A DNA stretch of 64,000 bases, taken from NCBI RefSeq assembly GCF_000264905.1, contig NW_006763131.1:1729661-1793660 (forward strand), read 5' to 3'. This stretch comes from Stereum hirsutum FP-91666 SS1 (lineage: Eukaryota; Basidiomycota; Agaricomycetes; Russulales; Stereaceae). Below, piece by piece: positions 45,865-56,440 of this stretch. Under the pieces are notes generated by a model, which was not told the origin of the DNA, ran no database searches, and saw only the letters and a program-made list of their open reading frames with translations. A program made the translations under genes and the position numbers. Position 1 is the stretch's first letter, and each line of letters opens with the position of its first letter.

Positions 45865-46122
45865 CTCTAGTCAGCATGAGAATAACACAGATAAGCTCGG
45901 AAAAGAACGAACTCTGTTCGACATTGCAAGTCGCAGAGGTCGGAGGAAGGAGAGCAAAGGCAGCGGAAGTGTGGCACCGTGCCGCTGACAGTGGTAATGG
46001 CGCCGACGCGGTGGCTCAGCGCGTCTGTTCCAACGCCAGCCACGTGCGGCGTCGAGCCTCGATCAATATTCGCGTCGGACGCGTCGTTTACCGCTTGCTC
46101 ACTGCCCTTCACTCAGACCGTC

Positions 46123-47487
46123 ATGGGAGCCGAACCAAAACTCGACAAGGAGACTTCCAAACAGCTAGATGTTAGTCCATGTACTCAGGTTTTATGTTGT
46201 ACTCTAGAATCAATGTCTTGGATCCGTAGGACTTCCGTCAATCAGTAGCTGAAGCAGCAGAGACTGTCATTTTCCGTGTCTTTCCCAGCAAGGTACGTAC
46301 GCGTCATCGTGACTCAAAGATTTAGGAATTATGGTCAACATCTACTTTTCCTCGTAGATTCTGTAAGCACGAACATGGACCTTGAGTTTGGTCTGTGTAC
46401 TAAGTGAATGTTACTCAGCGAATTGCAGGGATTCATCGACTCCACACAATCGCCTTCGTCGCCCTTTCACATGTCCCATGCCGCCAGCTCTACTGACCCC
46501 ACGATCTATCCACCTCCCGACACTACACATCTCTCTGACGAACCTGATACTAAGAAGCGTAAGCTGTCCGATGGTGGCATAGGACCGTCTTTCGGCAGCA
46601 ACGACGTCCAGAATGCTCGTTTCCCGAATCTTGTTACGAGAAACAAGCACTTGGACGAAGTCCATCAGATTGTCAAAGGAGAATGCGAACAGCTTGCAGA
46701 CCACTGTGTGGGTTCTCTCTACCGTTGTAGCTCAAGAAGGAAACCAATTTGCATCGTATTCTCAGGACAAGGTTAAGCTATGGATCAATTTGACTATGCC
46801 CAAGTACGTACCTCTTATGTTTCTGCTTCACTCAACATTTGACTTACCTGCCCTTGTTCCAGGATCGAGGAGTGAGTACTTTCAAGGACATATCACGCCA
46901 TTTCCCCTGACAGTAGCTTCCCTTCACCAGTGGCGACAACTTCGGTGTGTTGCGCTTTTCTACCCCTTCGTCGTGTTATTCGGCTCCACTGACCTTAAAT
47001 CCAGGCGTACAGATTCAAGAAGGTACGTCCACGACGAATTATAATAGTTCAGCCACCGTTCGATCTTGTTCTCAGAGGTACTCGCTGAGTTGCACCGAGC
47101 GCAAGAGAGCGCATACGGTCTCCGAGACTCTGCACGCCAGAACCACCTCAATCGTGCCAAAATCTGCACGAAGCTGATCAAGTATCCTCATGTCGAAGAC
47201 TATACTGTACGTTCGGACGGATCTCAGTATTGCATACATGATACAAAACTCATGCTGTCAAACCATCCAGTTCGCCCTGAAGGAGCACGACGAGAGGCAG
47301 TTGTATGTCTCACGCAGAAACCTGCTAGACTTGCGTAACATATACGCAGTAATCTCAGACATCCTGCACAAGAACATCGCCAAGGTATATTTCATGCGCT
47401 TGAAATCCTGTGCTGCCCAGCTAAACACACTGAACATCTACCTAGCTCCGTACCCCGAAAGGCAATAATCGCGCGGGTCTTTACTGA
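46123..47487 (+). CDS. Proteasome activator PA28 (REG-gamma type)
   Basis: Subunit of the heptameric 11S cap that opens the 20S proteasome gate without ATP. Eleven exons sum in frame to 256 aa: 46123-46170, 46230-46292, 46358-46362, 46419-46707, 46766-46803, 46863-46871, 46931-46944, 47005-47022, 47076-47206, 47271-47384, 47446-47487. Four exons are micro-exons of 5, 9, 14 and 18 nt. Family strings: FPSKILEL (restored by the 5-nt exon), KVKLWINLTMPKIEDGDNFGVQIQEEV (activation loop), KYPHVEDYTFALKEHDERQLY, RNIYAVISDILHKNIAK, and a C-terminal LY that fits the 20S pocket. The position equivalent to Asn146 of human PA28-alpha is Asp here. The unstructured insert (residues 45-110) carries KKRKLS, a nuclear signal as in PA28-gamma. 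PA28 is absent from budding yeast. Confidence 0.9.
46358..46362 (+). other. 5-nt micro-exon of PA28 (ATTCT)
   Basis: The + strand reads cctcgtag|ATTCT|gtaagc. Joined to ...CAAG upstream and CGAATTGCAG downstream it encodes K-I-L-E-L-Q, the conserved FPxKxxEL segment of PA28. Skipping it to the next acceptor (46419) breaks the frame. Skipping to a later AG at 46428 keeps the frame but drops ILELQ. Confidence 0.8.
46863..46871 (+). other. 9-nt micro-exon of PA28 (activation loop)
   Basis: The + strand reads ttgttccag|GATCGAGGA|gtgagt. It lies between ...CCCAA and TGGCGACAAC and encodes the middle of P-K-I-E-D-G-D-N-F-G, the loop that opens the proteasome gate. Its splice sites are canonical GT-AG. 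The following exons are 14 nt (46931-46944) and 18 nt (47005-47022), so the loop and its flank are spread over four exons. Confidence 0.85.
46931..46944 (+). other. 14-nt micro-exon of PA28
   Basis: The bases TGGCGACAACTTCG, with GT after and AG before, complete G-D-N-F-G. The exon is needed to link the 9-nt exon to the 18-nt exon in frame. Confidence 0.8.
47005..47022 (+). other. 18-nt micro-exon of PA28
   Basis: The 18 bases between ccag and gtacgt encode V-Q-I-Q-E and flanking partial codons (FGVQIQEEV in the protein), matching the conserved FGVxxQEE of PA28. Confidence 0.8.
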
Positions 47488-47669
47488 ATGGACACGGCTT
47501 GTTTTGTCTCATCTGTCGTCTTGCCGTCTTGTAGCCTAGTTCACCGAGCCAGCACTGAGTCCTTCTTGTATCATGTTGCAGTCATACACACATATAGCAT
47601 GCGTCCGCAAAGAACTGCTACACGCTTCATCCTCGGATCGCTTCCTGAATTACATCGACAAACAGGATC

Positions 47670-49392
47670 ATACAGATATAGTCTTGAAAATATTGAATCC
47701 GTCGAGAGCAGTGCTGATCACCGTTCCGGGCATCTGTGGATGCCAGTGGACCTCTTTGACGTCTTTTTGGCCCTGGTGGACAAAGAGTAGCTGGGGCGGC
47801 ACGTCGCGACCACCCTGTGGTGTATCGTCCATTGCGCCCGATTCGTCGTCGTCTTGCTCGACGGCGAGATCCCAGAGTGTGACTTGATCGTCCGCACCGG
47901 AGGCGGCGAAGATAGAGTCCTCAGTTGGGTGCCATTCGATAGAGGTAATGGGTCCTCCGTGCCACGAGAATGACGCGACGGGCGTAGGGTCGGGAGCGGA
48001 AGTCCTGATATGCCTTTAGTGAGTAGACGTTGCAACTTCAGGTAATGAAGAGGACTTACCCGCGCTGTTTGACGTTTCGCAGGTCCCATACCTTGATACC
48101 ACCCTCGTCACCACCGCTGAGCAAAAGATATGTCGTGCTCCGGTTCCAACTGATGACATTCACATCACTGGAATGGGCCACATCCATCCCCGCCACACTC
48201 TTCCTCCCTTTACTCCTCACATCCCAAACCCTAACACTCTGATCTGCCGAACAAGACGCGAACACCGTCGGTTCTGAAGGGCTCCACTGGAGGTCCTCGA
48301 TGCTCGATGTGTGCGAAGTGAAGGGTTCCCTGAGTGTGTTGAAGCCAGAAGGTGTGGAAGTCGTAAGATAGATTTTGGAGTGAACATCGCCTGTGAGGAG
48401 ACGAAGTCCAGATGCATTCGAAGAGCCTGATGCGGCCCAGTCCATTGCGAAACCTTCGGCTGTTCCATGGGAGGATATCGTATGCGTAGGTGTTTGTGTG
48501 CGCGACTTGTCGTAGGTATAGCCGGGAACGTCGAGCGATTCGATAAGTGGTCGGACATCCCATATGTGTACTTTGCCGGTCTCGGACCATGATGCGACGT
48601 GATATGGTTGTGAGGCGGGTGGTAGTAGTGAGGAAGGGGGGAGAGGTTGTGCGCGAACTCGGTTTACGCCACCAAGATGTGGCACCGAACGAGACTCGAG
48701 GATGGCATCTTCGTCGAGATTGTCCTCATCGTCATTTTCATCGTCAGAGTCATCACTGTCTGTAATCAAAGTATAAGGGACCCAGACTCTTGAACTGGAT
48801 AGGCATGCTTACTCACTGTCGTCCTTCTGAGTTTTGTGCAGCGAGCTCATTTTATAAACCGACAACTCGTTATTTTTCGCCACATCCGCCTGAGTCCCCG
48901 CGACGATGTAAGCTGTGGCGGGATATCTCTGCCGTTGGTCTCCCAAATTATCCCGAAGCACGTCGAAAGACAAGCATGGCCAGTTCACATTCATGGTGTG
49001 TCGCATGATATACACCGAATCGTCTGCCTCCAGAATCTCGTCCTTTCCAAGTGTGTGTACGCCGGGTATGTAGACGCTCGGTGCTGGAGGTTTCTCTTCC
49101 GTTTCTTCGATGGGAGGCATGACCTCGTCGTCGACGTCCATGACTAGACAACATGTGAAGATATCGCTGGTCTATTATGCGTACATAGTGCATACGGGGA
49201 GTATAGAAAGAATCCCGTACCATCGTTCCCTCCCTCTTCACCCATCACTTCATCGTCCTCGATCTCGTCCTCCCATGCGTCCTCGAACTCTCCCATCTCG
49301 TCCGTTTCCATGGTAGTCTCGCGTGTGGGTCCATTGCGGACTGCTTTTGAGGAAGATTCAGGTGCGTCGGTGGCCGGGCGTTTATTAGACAT
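47670..49392 (-). CDS. Ribosome-assembly WD40 protein GRWD1/Rrb1
   Basis: Chaperone of ribosomal protein L3 in the nucleus (yeast Rrb1, human GRWD1). Start [21 protein letters not shown]. The N-terminus is acidic with [15 protein letters not shown], followed by the CAF1C/H4-binding-like helix region ([43 protein letters not shown]). The WD repeats are visible as [73 protein letters not shown] and [28 protein letters not shown]. The acidic [18 protein letters not shown] tract lies between repeats 1 and 2. The end [19 protein letters not shown] is family-typical. About five exons. Convergent with PA28 at 180 bp. Confidence 0.9.
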
Positions 49393-49749
49393 GGCTGGGT
49401 GGGGATGGACCAAGTAATGAATTTTGAGCTCACAAGCTGCAAAAACTTGGAATGACTGCACGGAGGTTTCCGAAGGAGGATCTTATCTTATCGGCAGTGT
49501 CCACGGTGCCCATCGGCAAATCTATCATGGTTCATACTCACCAACGCGCTTACAAGCGGTCGTTGAGGCTGCTTTCCACGTATCTGTCATGGACCAACAA
49601 CCAGTGTTAGCTGCTTGTGACGGTCTTACGAAGCCAGGTTAAACCGTCGGCATGCAGTATTAAAAGGTAGCTGGAACGATTCGCAAATTTCCTCATCGTA
49701 TTTCGCAATCCTTTCAATCCCCCTCTTGAACATCAAGTACTAAATCGAG
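49393..49749. other. Divergent promoter region of GRWD1 and the MGST3-like gene
   Basis: About 360 bp between two divergent starts. I see no clear TATA box or repeat. Confidence 0.35.
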
Positions 49750-50631
49750 ATGCCCGCTGTCTTCGTCTTGGACAAACCGTACGTTCATATCTTCCATATC
49801 TCATATGTACGTCCCTACACCAATATCGTTATGCTCACGGACTTTTGGACGCGTTGCTAGTGTCTCCTACGTCGCGGCCTCGCTGCTCTCGACAGCAGTA
49901 TTAATGCAGTGGCAGGCTATGAAGGTCGCCGACGTTCGGAGGAAAGCAGGCGTCGAATACCCTCGAAGTGAGATCCTACGTATTTCATGATACAAGACGT
50001 CGAAGCCCCCACATCGCGACATATATACTCTATTGTGACTTTGAACTTACCTTCTATATTCACCAGTGTACGCTGACAGTGAGGCAGAGAAGGACTCACT
50101 CAATGCAAGGATCTTCAACTGCACCCAGAGTAGGCCTTCGTCTTGTGATTATTGCTTTGCGAATCACTGATTGACTTTTTTGACCTGGTAGGAGCACATC
50201 AGAACACGATAGAGAACTTCCCTATCATCCTCACAACGTCAGTCTGCAGTTCATTTTTACTCTGCTCCAAACCTCGAAGACTTACTTTTGACATCTGTAG
50301 GACACTCGTCACTGCCTCAAAGTACCCAACTATTGCGGCTGCTGCATGTGGGGCCGTCAGCATTCTGAGAGTCGTCTACACCATCTCCTACGGAAGCGGT
50401 GATCCCGAAAAGGCATGTTTTATTTTTTGTTCATTACCTTCCTCAACACTGATCTTGTTGCCCCTGTGCGTGTCTCCAGCGACTTGCCTCTGCAAGGACC
50501 ATTTTCATTGTTCAGCTAGGTAGGTGGCCCTGTGCCCATTCACGTTGTCTTTTTTCTCTGACCAAACCGTCCTAGCTATGATCTGTGCGTCTGCGAAGGC
50601 GGTACTCGACCTGTTCCTGGAAAGCGTCTGA
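49750..50631 (+). CDS. Microsomal glutathione S-transferase 3-like MAPEG protein
   Basis: Four-helix membrane protein of the MAPEG family (MGST3/LTC4-synthase-like), with glutathione transferase or peroxidase activity. Seven exons (49750-49778, 49861-49967, 50067-50129, 50192-50237, 50301-50412, 50480-50519, 50576-50631) sum to 150 aa, the family's usual size. The first helix is VSYVAASLLSTAVLMQW. Then VRRKAGVEYPRMYADSEAEKD (the MGST3 KxxVxYPxMYA motif), FNCTQRAHQNTIENFPIIL (the MAPEG RAHxNTLE motif), and VVYTISYGSGDPEKRLAS. The intron 50413-50479 uses a GC donor. The short N-terminus and lack of a signal peptide fit MAPEG topology. Confidence 0.87.
50413..50479 (+). other. GC-AG intron in the MGST3-like gene
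   Basis: The exon ends CCCGAAAAG and the intron begins gcatgttt; the acceptor is ctccag before CGACTTGCC. Only this junction keeps the frame and yields GDPEKRLASARTIF, which matches the MGST3 pattern GEPxKR. A GT within the first bases of the intron gives a wrong frame. Confidence 0.8.
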
Positions 50632-51015
50632 GGGTAGAATACGTATGCCTGTAATAGAATGAAGTACCCTGCCGACTGTCATTCCAATACTTATGAGAGG
50701 GCCACAGTGGCACCAATAGGCGCTCAATTCCAGTGGCATCTCCCGAATTTGCAAGTCAGGTATAAACTCCGGGATATTGTGTAAGAAACTAAATAGAGCT
50801 GGTTGTCTGCAGCCAGCCAGTGGGCGACGTCCCCGTGGCTGTACGGCTGGCAAACATGACCTGTGGTTGGGGGTGGTGTCGGCTGTGTGAGTAAAGGCGG
50901 AAGAGGACGACACGAGACATATTTGAAGGCGTGGTGATTGCGATGGAGCGCTTTGAAGGGAGCGAGCGCACCGCGGGTAGCCGTGAGGCGAATTCAACGA
51001 GAGACCCCCAAAGCC
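50632..51015. other. Intergenic: MGST3-like 3' flank and next gene's promoter
   Basis: About 380 bp. A short open frame runs antisense at 50572-51036, with no motif. No TATA box is clear. Confidence 0.35.
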
Positions 51016-52618
51016 ATGTCTAACATCCGGCAACACACTCGTCCGTATCTACCCACATCTTCCTCAGACTTTGCCCTCCCGCTCTCCAAATCCCGCTCGC
51101 ACAACTCCCTCGATTCCCCAGACGACCCAGACGACCCCCACCCGCTCCTCTTCCGCCGTTTCCGCCGTCCCAGCCTGCCCACATCCACAAACGCAGACCG
51201 TGACGCTCGACTATCAAGCCCTCTCGCGAACGAGGCATTCGCACCCCTTCCTCGATCATCACTATTCAAACTCGAGACTGATCAATACCAGGACCGCATG
51301 TGGACAGACAACTCGCCGTCGTGCAGTTCGGAGAATGCCACGCCGCCTTTACTTGGATCGACTGCGAGCGAGAAGGACGTAGAGACCGACAGCGACAGCC
51401 CGATGAAGACGAGTCGACCGCACACCCCTCCCAGACAATCCCCATCGAATATCGACGGTCTGGGAGAATCCTCGCCACTGTATCAGACTCACCTTCGACG
51501 CCTCTCGTGCCCGGTACGATCGTGTCCACTGTGTCGCGTCGTCTAGCTGTTCTAATCTAAATATTTCCTAATTTTAGCCTAAAATACCAAGGATTCTCAA
51601 TCTCGTCTCCGAGTCGCGAACAGAAGACACCGAAGCGAAGTCGGAGGCTCAATTCCAGCGGCTCGTCGCTTCGTTCTCTGAACTCCCCACAAACCCCCGC
51701 ACGCCGCGTGCGCCATCAGACCGAGGCCGCTATCCTGAAGAGGCAGGCGACGACAGCCAACGAGAAGACACGCCGAGCGATGATGGCGACGACGACGACT
51801 TTCACAGTCCATTCGGCTTTGCGCCGCCAACGAGCGAGCCTATTAATATCAATAACAGGGCTCGGACGTCTGCACCCAGTATCAGTGGCAGTGTCAATGG
51901 CGATGATTCTGCCGTGGACAGTCCGGGAGGCGCAGGAGCCATGGACATAGATCTGGTGAGGCTTGCTTCATGTATTGAATACTTCGTTGTCTTCGATTCT
52001 GACCTGTTTTGCGCTTGTGTAGCCATCATCATCGACGTTCGGCTCACCGGCAGGCATGACAAGCTCTAATTATAACTGGCGCTACACGCCGCCACCCACG
52101 GCTTCCGCAGTACGGACAAACAAACGGAAACGTAGGCTCTCCTCCTTGACTGCCCTCGTGAGCGTGTGTTGATCCGAACTTATGTAGACGACGACCGATA
52201 CGATCCCTACCCATCGTCTTCCAAACGGCGCGCCGTCTCACCATCCGTCACCTACCTTCGCGACTCACACTCCTCCCTTTCCCCGATCTATATTCCCCGT
52301 TCTACCTCGTCCAGCTCACGGACCACGCCACTCTCCATGCCAATCCCCATTCCCATCCCGACACCAAATAATAACTACGCATCAGGCTCAGCTTCTGTCA
52401 ACTCTTCACCGACATATTCCTGCCTGTCAGGATCGTATCCTGGTGGCATGTCGCGAGGCATGGGACCTGGTAGTGTCGCATCGAGTCCTACTATGCGGTC
52501 ATCGATGAGCTTGGCCAGTCCTATCGCACGAACTATGAGGCTTGGTAGAAGGGCGGATGGGGATACTAAGGAGGTCGATCATGCAGAAGACGGCGTTAAT
52601 GGTCTCAAGCTTGGCTAA
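51016..52618 (+). CDS. Low-complexity protein of unknown function
   Basis: I do not recognise this gene, but its structure looks real. ATG at 51016 (MSNIRQHTRPYLPTSSSDFALP); a longer frame starts only at a TTG. Exons: 51016 to about 51512, about 51580-51955, about 52022-52130 and about 52187-52618, which join in phase. The protein is Ser/Pro/Thr-rich and disordered. It contains one more conserved-looking block, PKIPRILNLVSESRTEDTEAKSEAQFQRLVASFSEL. Other blocks are DDDDFHSPFGFAPP, AMDIDLPSSSTFGSP and, near the C-terminus, SSSKRRAVSPSVTYLRDSHSSLSP. The many SP/TP sites suggest phosphorylation by a cyclin-dependent or MAP kinase. I considered a Whi5/Nrm1-like cell-cycle repressor but could not confirm its motif. 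Confidence 0.6.
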
Positions 52619-53351
52619 CATCCGAGCATATTTTTCTTACTCTTCCTTCTAGGTGACTTTCGGTACGCTAGCATGTGTTTGTCGTCTTCTTCTCTCTTCT
52701 TTTCTTGTTCGAATGCCGCTCTGCTTCATGTTTTTCGTTGTATCATCGGTGTTCTTGTAACATATCGTATCACAATGTCCCCCGAGCCTGTACCGCACTT
52801 GTAAAATATCGTTACTGTACACTCCTAGTAGTACCCCATGTTATGCCACATCTCTAGGCATAGGTTAGACCGTCCGTTGGCTACTGGCTACGTTTACTCC
52901 CCACTCCCCATTTCCCCTCCCAATGTTTGGTCTACATGCCTGCGTACTCGTCACATCTTTGACTTTGTCTCTTCGTTCTCGCATAGCTTATTGTATTATT
53001 TTTTCTTCGTCCGTCTGTTGCTCCTCTATATCTTTTGCTTATGTTGAGTTGTCTGGGTAGGAACGTACTGATACAAAGACTTTCGGAATCCGCATCTCAT
53101 GTCCAAGTTTGTTAGCCCGCGCGGAGTGGCGTGAGTAGAGAATGTGGAAGAGGTGAGGTACACATAGATAGAATGAAACCAAGAAGTACGAATGTCAAAT
53201 ACGAGCTAGTACTATACGCACAGTCCGCAACCAAACGCGAGAGTCCAAAACGGCATCCGAACCACTAGATACACAACCTTCCACCTTCCGTCCTCCACCG
53301 TCCACCATCCATCACCTATCATATCATAAACTTTCTTCTCAACCCCCATAC
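52619..53351. other. Convergent intergenic 52.6-53.4 kb
   Basis: About 730 bp between convergent genes. Pyrimidine-rich, with short non-coding frames. No repeat or RNA gene recognised. Confidence 0.4.
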
Positions 53352-54525
53352 TCAACCAATCTCAGCCCAAACATCCTCCTCGTCCCTATCCTTAACCGCC
53401 TGCACCGCCCTCGGCATCTCCGACAAATGCGACGGTCTCTGCTCTTCTCCAGGCGAGTCAGAGTCGAAGAGTACGGGGTTACGATTGAGAGGAGCGCGGA
53501 GTTCGTCTGATTCGTCGTCGTCGGGAAGGTCGAGGTCCATGTCGAGGCTGTAGCCTGCGCGACGGGCGGCGGTGAGGTCGATGGGTTTTGGGCGGGTGAA
53601 GATGGATTGGCCGGATCTGTGTGGCGTGAAGGAAAGTCAGATGATGATAGAGCATACGGGACGCGTGAAGTCGAACACGGAAAGGGTGAATAGAGGTTGA
53701 GGAAGAGGAGAGGAGAGAAGGGATACGCACTGTCGTACAACAGTAGCTAATCGTCCAAATTGTAATATATTCCGTGCCACAAGCAAGAGTGTATCAAGAA
53801 TTTCTTCCTCCTTACTCGCCGTGCCACATCCATTGAATACGATGACGAGTAGCGTCAGGACGCAGAAGGTGGTAACGATTAGATCAAAGATATTGAAGGG
53901 GTATTTCCAGAATTGCTGTTCGGGTTCGAGGACAACCCAATACCATAATAAAGTGGACGCCCCAAGTTCCATGCAATTGTTCATCAAAGTCCAACAAGCG
54001 CGCAGCAACACATCCGTCAGCGTTCTGTGGAGCAGACCATGGAGAATATTCAGAGTGATACGCACCGAGCCCAGAGCGAGGAACCTCACAACGACTTCAG
54101 CAATCATAGCTGTATTGATTATAACCTCAAGAATATAAAATGCAAGCGTCGGACAGCCATCTTTCAGACTGAGGACGACTGTGGTGATAGAGAGCGCCGC
54201 CATGGCGAGGTAGAGCAAGATGTATATTCGTGAATGCACGAAACGGTTCGCGATCCCTCTGGTTATTTCCTGTCGTGTGAGGGCATAGATTGATCGTCCG
54301 GGCCTGTACCAAACACGAGAATATTAAGAACAGAGCCCATACTGAGTACGCCGTGATCTAAGAAAGGAAAGAGAGTGCATGGCTATAGAGAGCATGTGCG
54401 CACTTTGACGAAGGAGCGGAAGCGGATTCTCCATATTCGCCGTTTGCGTATCCGGAAGGATTGAGTGGGACATGGTCACCACCTTCGAGGTCGTCGAGAG
54501 CCGCGTCCTCCTCCCTGGCGGCCAT
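53352..54525 (-). CDS. Four-helix voltage-sensor-like (Ion_trans-type) membrane protein
   Basis: Predicted membrane protein with four helices resembling S1-S4 of ion channels and no pore helices. Start MAAREEDAALDDLEGGDHVPLN (54525); exon 1 is 54404-54525. S1 IYILLYLAMAALSITTVVL, S2 LEVIINTAMIAEVVVRFLAL, S3 YPFNIFDLIVTTFCVLTLLV (the N-x-F-D motif of voltage sensors), S4 ILDTLLLVARNILQFGRLAT followed by VVRQSGQS. S4 has three Arg, but 7 and 6 residues apart, not every third position as in Hv1 or Kv. The tail has TRPKPIDL and an acidic cytosolic region (DMDLDLPDDDESDE) ending EDVWAEIG. It may be an Hv1-like proton channel, a sensor without a pore, or an auxiliary protein. I cannot decide from sequence. 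Confidence 0.65.
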
Positions 54526-54786
54526 GGTGGAATGAGAGAAGTGGCGAAGCAGATTGGTTCAGCGTCAGTCGGTCAGCCTCGCAGTTTCCAGTCTCCCGAT
54601 CGCAAGTGGCGGTAAGTGGGTTCGGCGTTTGCCGCGCTTGCTGACGGCAGTGTTCGCTGTTGCGAGTTGCCCCACGGCTCTTGTTCCTGACTCTCACTCG
54701 TCCTCACCAAGTCGACTTGCTTCCTCCTCTTCCGCTCGGAACAACAACAACACTTACTTAGCCCTTATACCAAGAAGTCAGTCAAG
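54526..54786. other. Divergent promoter region: voltage-sensor protein and CWC25
   Basis: About 260 bp between divergent starts; no clear TATA box. The two genes probably share regulatory DNA. Confidence 0.35.
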
Positions 54787-56284
54787 ATGGGTGGTGGAGA
54801 CTTGAACATGAAGAAGTCGTGGCACCCGCTCCTACTGAAGAATCAGGAGCGGGTCTGGCTCGAGGAGAAGAAGGCCGTACGTCTATTTCATTCACCTCTC
54901 AGACGTCATGTCTCTCATAAATCAGTATGCTTTAACTCTCATCATGTAGCTCGAGGAAAAGAAGAAGCTCGATCAGCTCCGCAAAGAGAAGGAAGAAGAG
55001 CGGCAGCTTCAAGAGCTCCAGCGCCTACAAGAGGAGCAGACAGGAAAGAAACGAGCGGATAAGCTGGAATGGATGTACGCCACTCCTGCGTCGGGGAGCA
55101 ACCAGAATCCGAACGATCTAGAGGATTACCTCCTTGGAAAAAAGAGGGTTGACAAAATCTTGATTGGCAACGAGAACGAGAAGGTGCGTCGCCTTTACCT
55201 TCATAGCGCCACATAAAACTGACTTTCTGTATGTAAATAGATTGGTGCCGCACACAAGAACTTCATCGCTGTCCAGAACGCAAACAACGTTCGAGATATT
55301 GCCGCCAAGATTCGCGAGGACCCTCTCTTCGCCATCAAGCAGCAGGAAGCTGCGGCTCTTGAGGCTCTTAAGTCCAACCCCCTACGTCTCCGCGAGTTGC
55401 AGGAACGTAACGGCATCAAGCCCTCCAAGAAGGATAAGAAAGAGAAGAAGCGGGAGAAGAAGGAAAAGAAGGAGCAGCGGAGACGAGAGCGAGAGGATCG
55501 CGGTCGTTCACTTTCACCTCGCTCGGACGACGATCTCCCTGACCGTGACCGCGATTATCACCACCACCACTCCTCGCGCGGCTATGACCGACGCTCGCGT
55601 TCTCGCTCCCCCGCCCGTGCCGGCTCTTCTCACGACAGAAGTCGAGATCGCTCCTACCACGACAACCGTTCTTCGCGTAGAGATCGCAGTCCTGAGCCAC
55701 GGTCTTACCGCAGGGACCGAAGCCCTGATTATAGCGATAGGCGGGCTCCCGGTCACTCGGACAGCAGGCAAGGTCGTCCTCCATGGCCTCGCTCTGACGA
55801 ATCCTCCTCCCGGAGTCCACCTGAGCGCGACGCCCGCGACCGGAGCAGAGAACGCGCCAGTGGAAGTCGCAGGTATGATGATGAGCCCCGCAAACGAGAC
55901 CGCAGTGTCAGTCCCATGGGTTATGACCGCTTCAATGGCAAGCGTGCCCGCGTCAGCCCTCCCCCTCCGCGCACCATGCCTCCTCCCACCTCGCAATCCA
56001 AGTCATCCACCTCGAATCCATCCAACGCCTCCGATAATCGTGCCGCCCGCTTGGCTGCTATGGCTTCGAACGCATCGGGCATGAGCAGCGAGAGGAAAGA
56101 GAGGTTGTCAGAGCTGTTGGAGAAGGAGAAGGAGGAACTGGAGAAGGAAGAGAGGCTGAGGGCGAAGTCGAAGGGGATGGGAGAGTTCTTGAGCCACGAG
56201 CAGAAGAAGGTCTTCGGAGGCCAAGGAGGGCTGGAAGAGAGGTTGAGGAGGGGAAGGGCAGGATTGGTTTCGGAGTCGACTTAA
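54787..56284 (+). CDS. CWC25: Pre-mRNA splicing factor Cwc25
   Basis: Step-one spliceosome factor that stabilises the branch helix in the catalytic core. Three exons (54787-54876, 54950-55183, 55241-56284) sum to 455 aa. The N-terminus [20 protein letters not shown] followed by [20 protein letters not shown] is the Cwc25 signature. Next come [23 protein letters not shown] and [23 protein letters not shown], then [13 protein letters not shown]. From residue about 190 the protein turns into an Arg/Ser/Asp-rich tail with many RS/RD dipeptides, as in other basidiomycete Cwc25 and metazoan CCDC49. The end is helical ([23 protein letters not shown]) and finishes [19 protein letters not shown]. The RS tail is longer than in yeast, where Cwc25 is about 180 aa. 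Confidence 0.92.
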
Positions 56285-56440
56285 GGTTGGACTTCTTGCT
56301 TGGTCTGTGGTTCCTTCGTTTTATCCATCTTCTCTGCCTCGTATGATGTATTTTATGTGATGACGTTGTTATACATGGGTCTTTTGTTAAAGAAAACTAA
56401 ATTATAGATGACAGGCGTGAAGTCTAAAGTGCTAAACAGG

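Noticed and set aside
55164..56084. 306-codon frame on the + strand
   Set aside because: Shifted reading of the CWC25 RS-rich exon. The CWC25 frame has the conserved N-terminus and splice phase.
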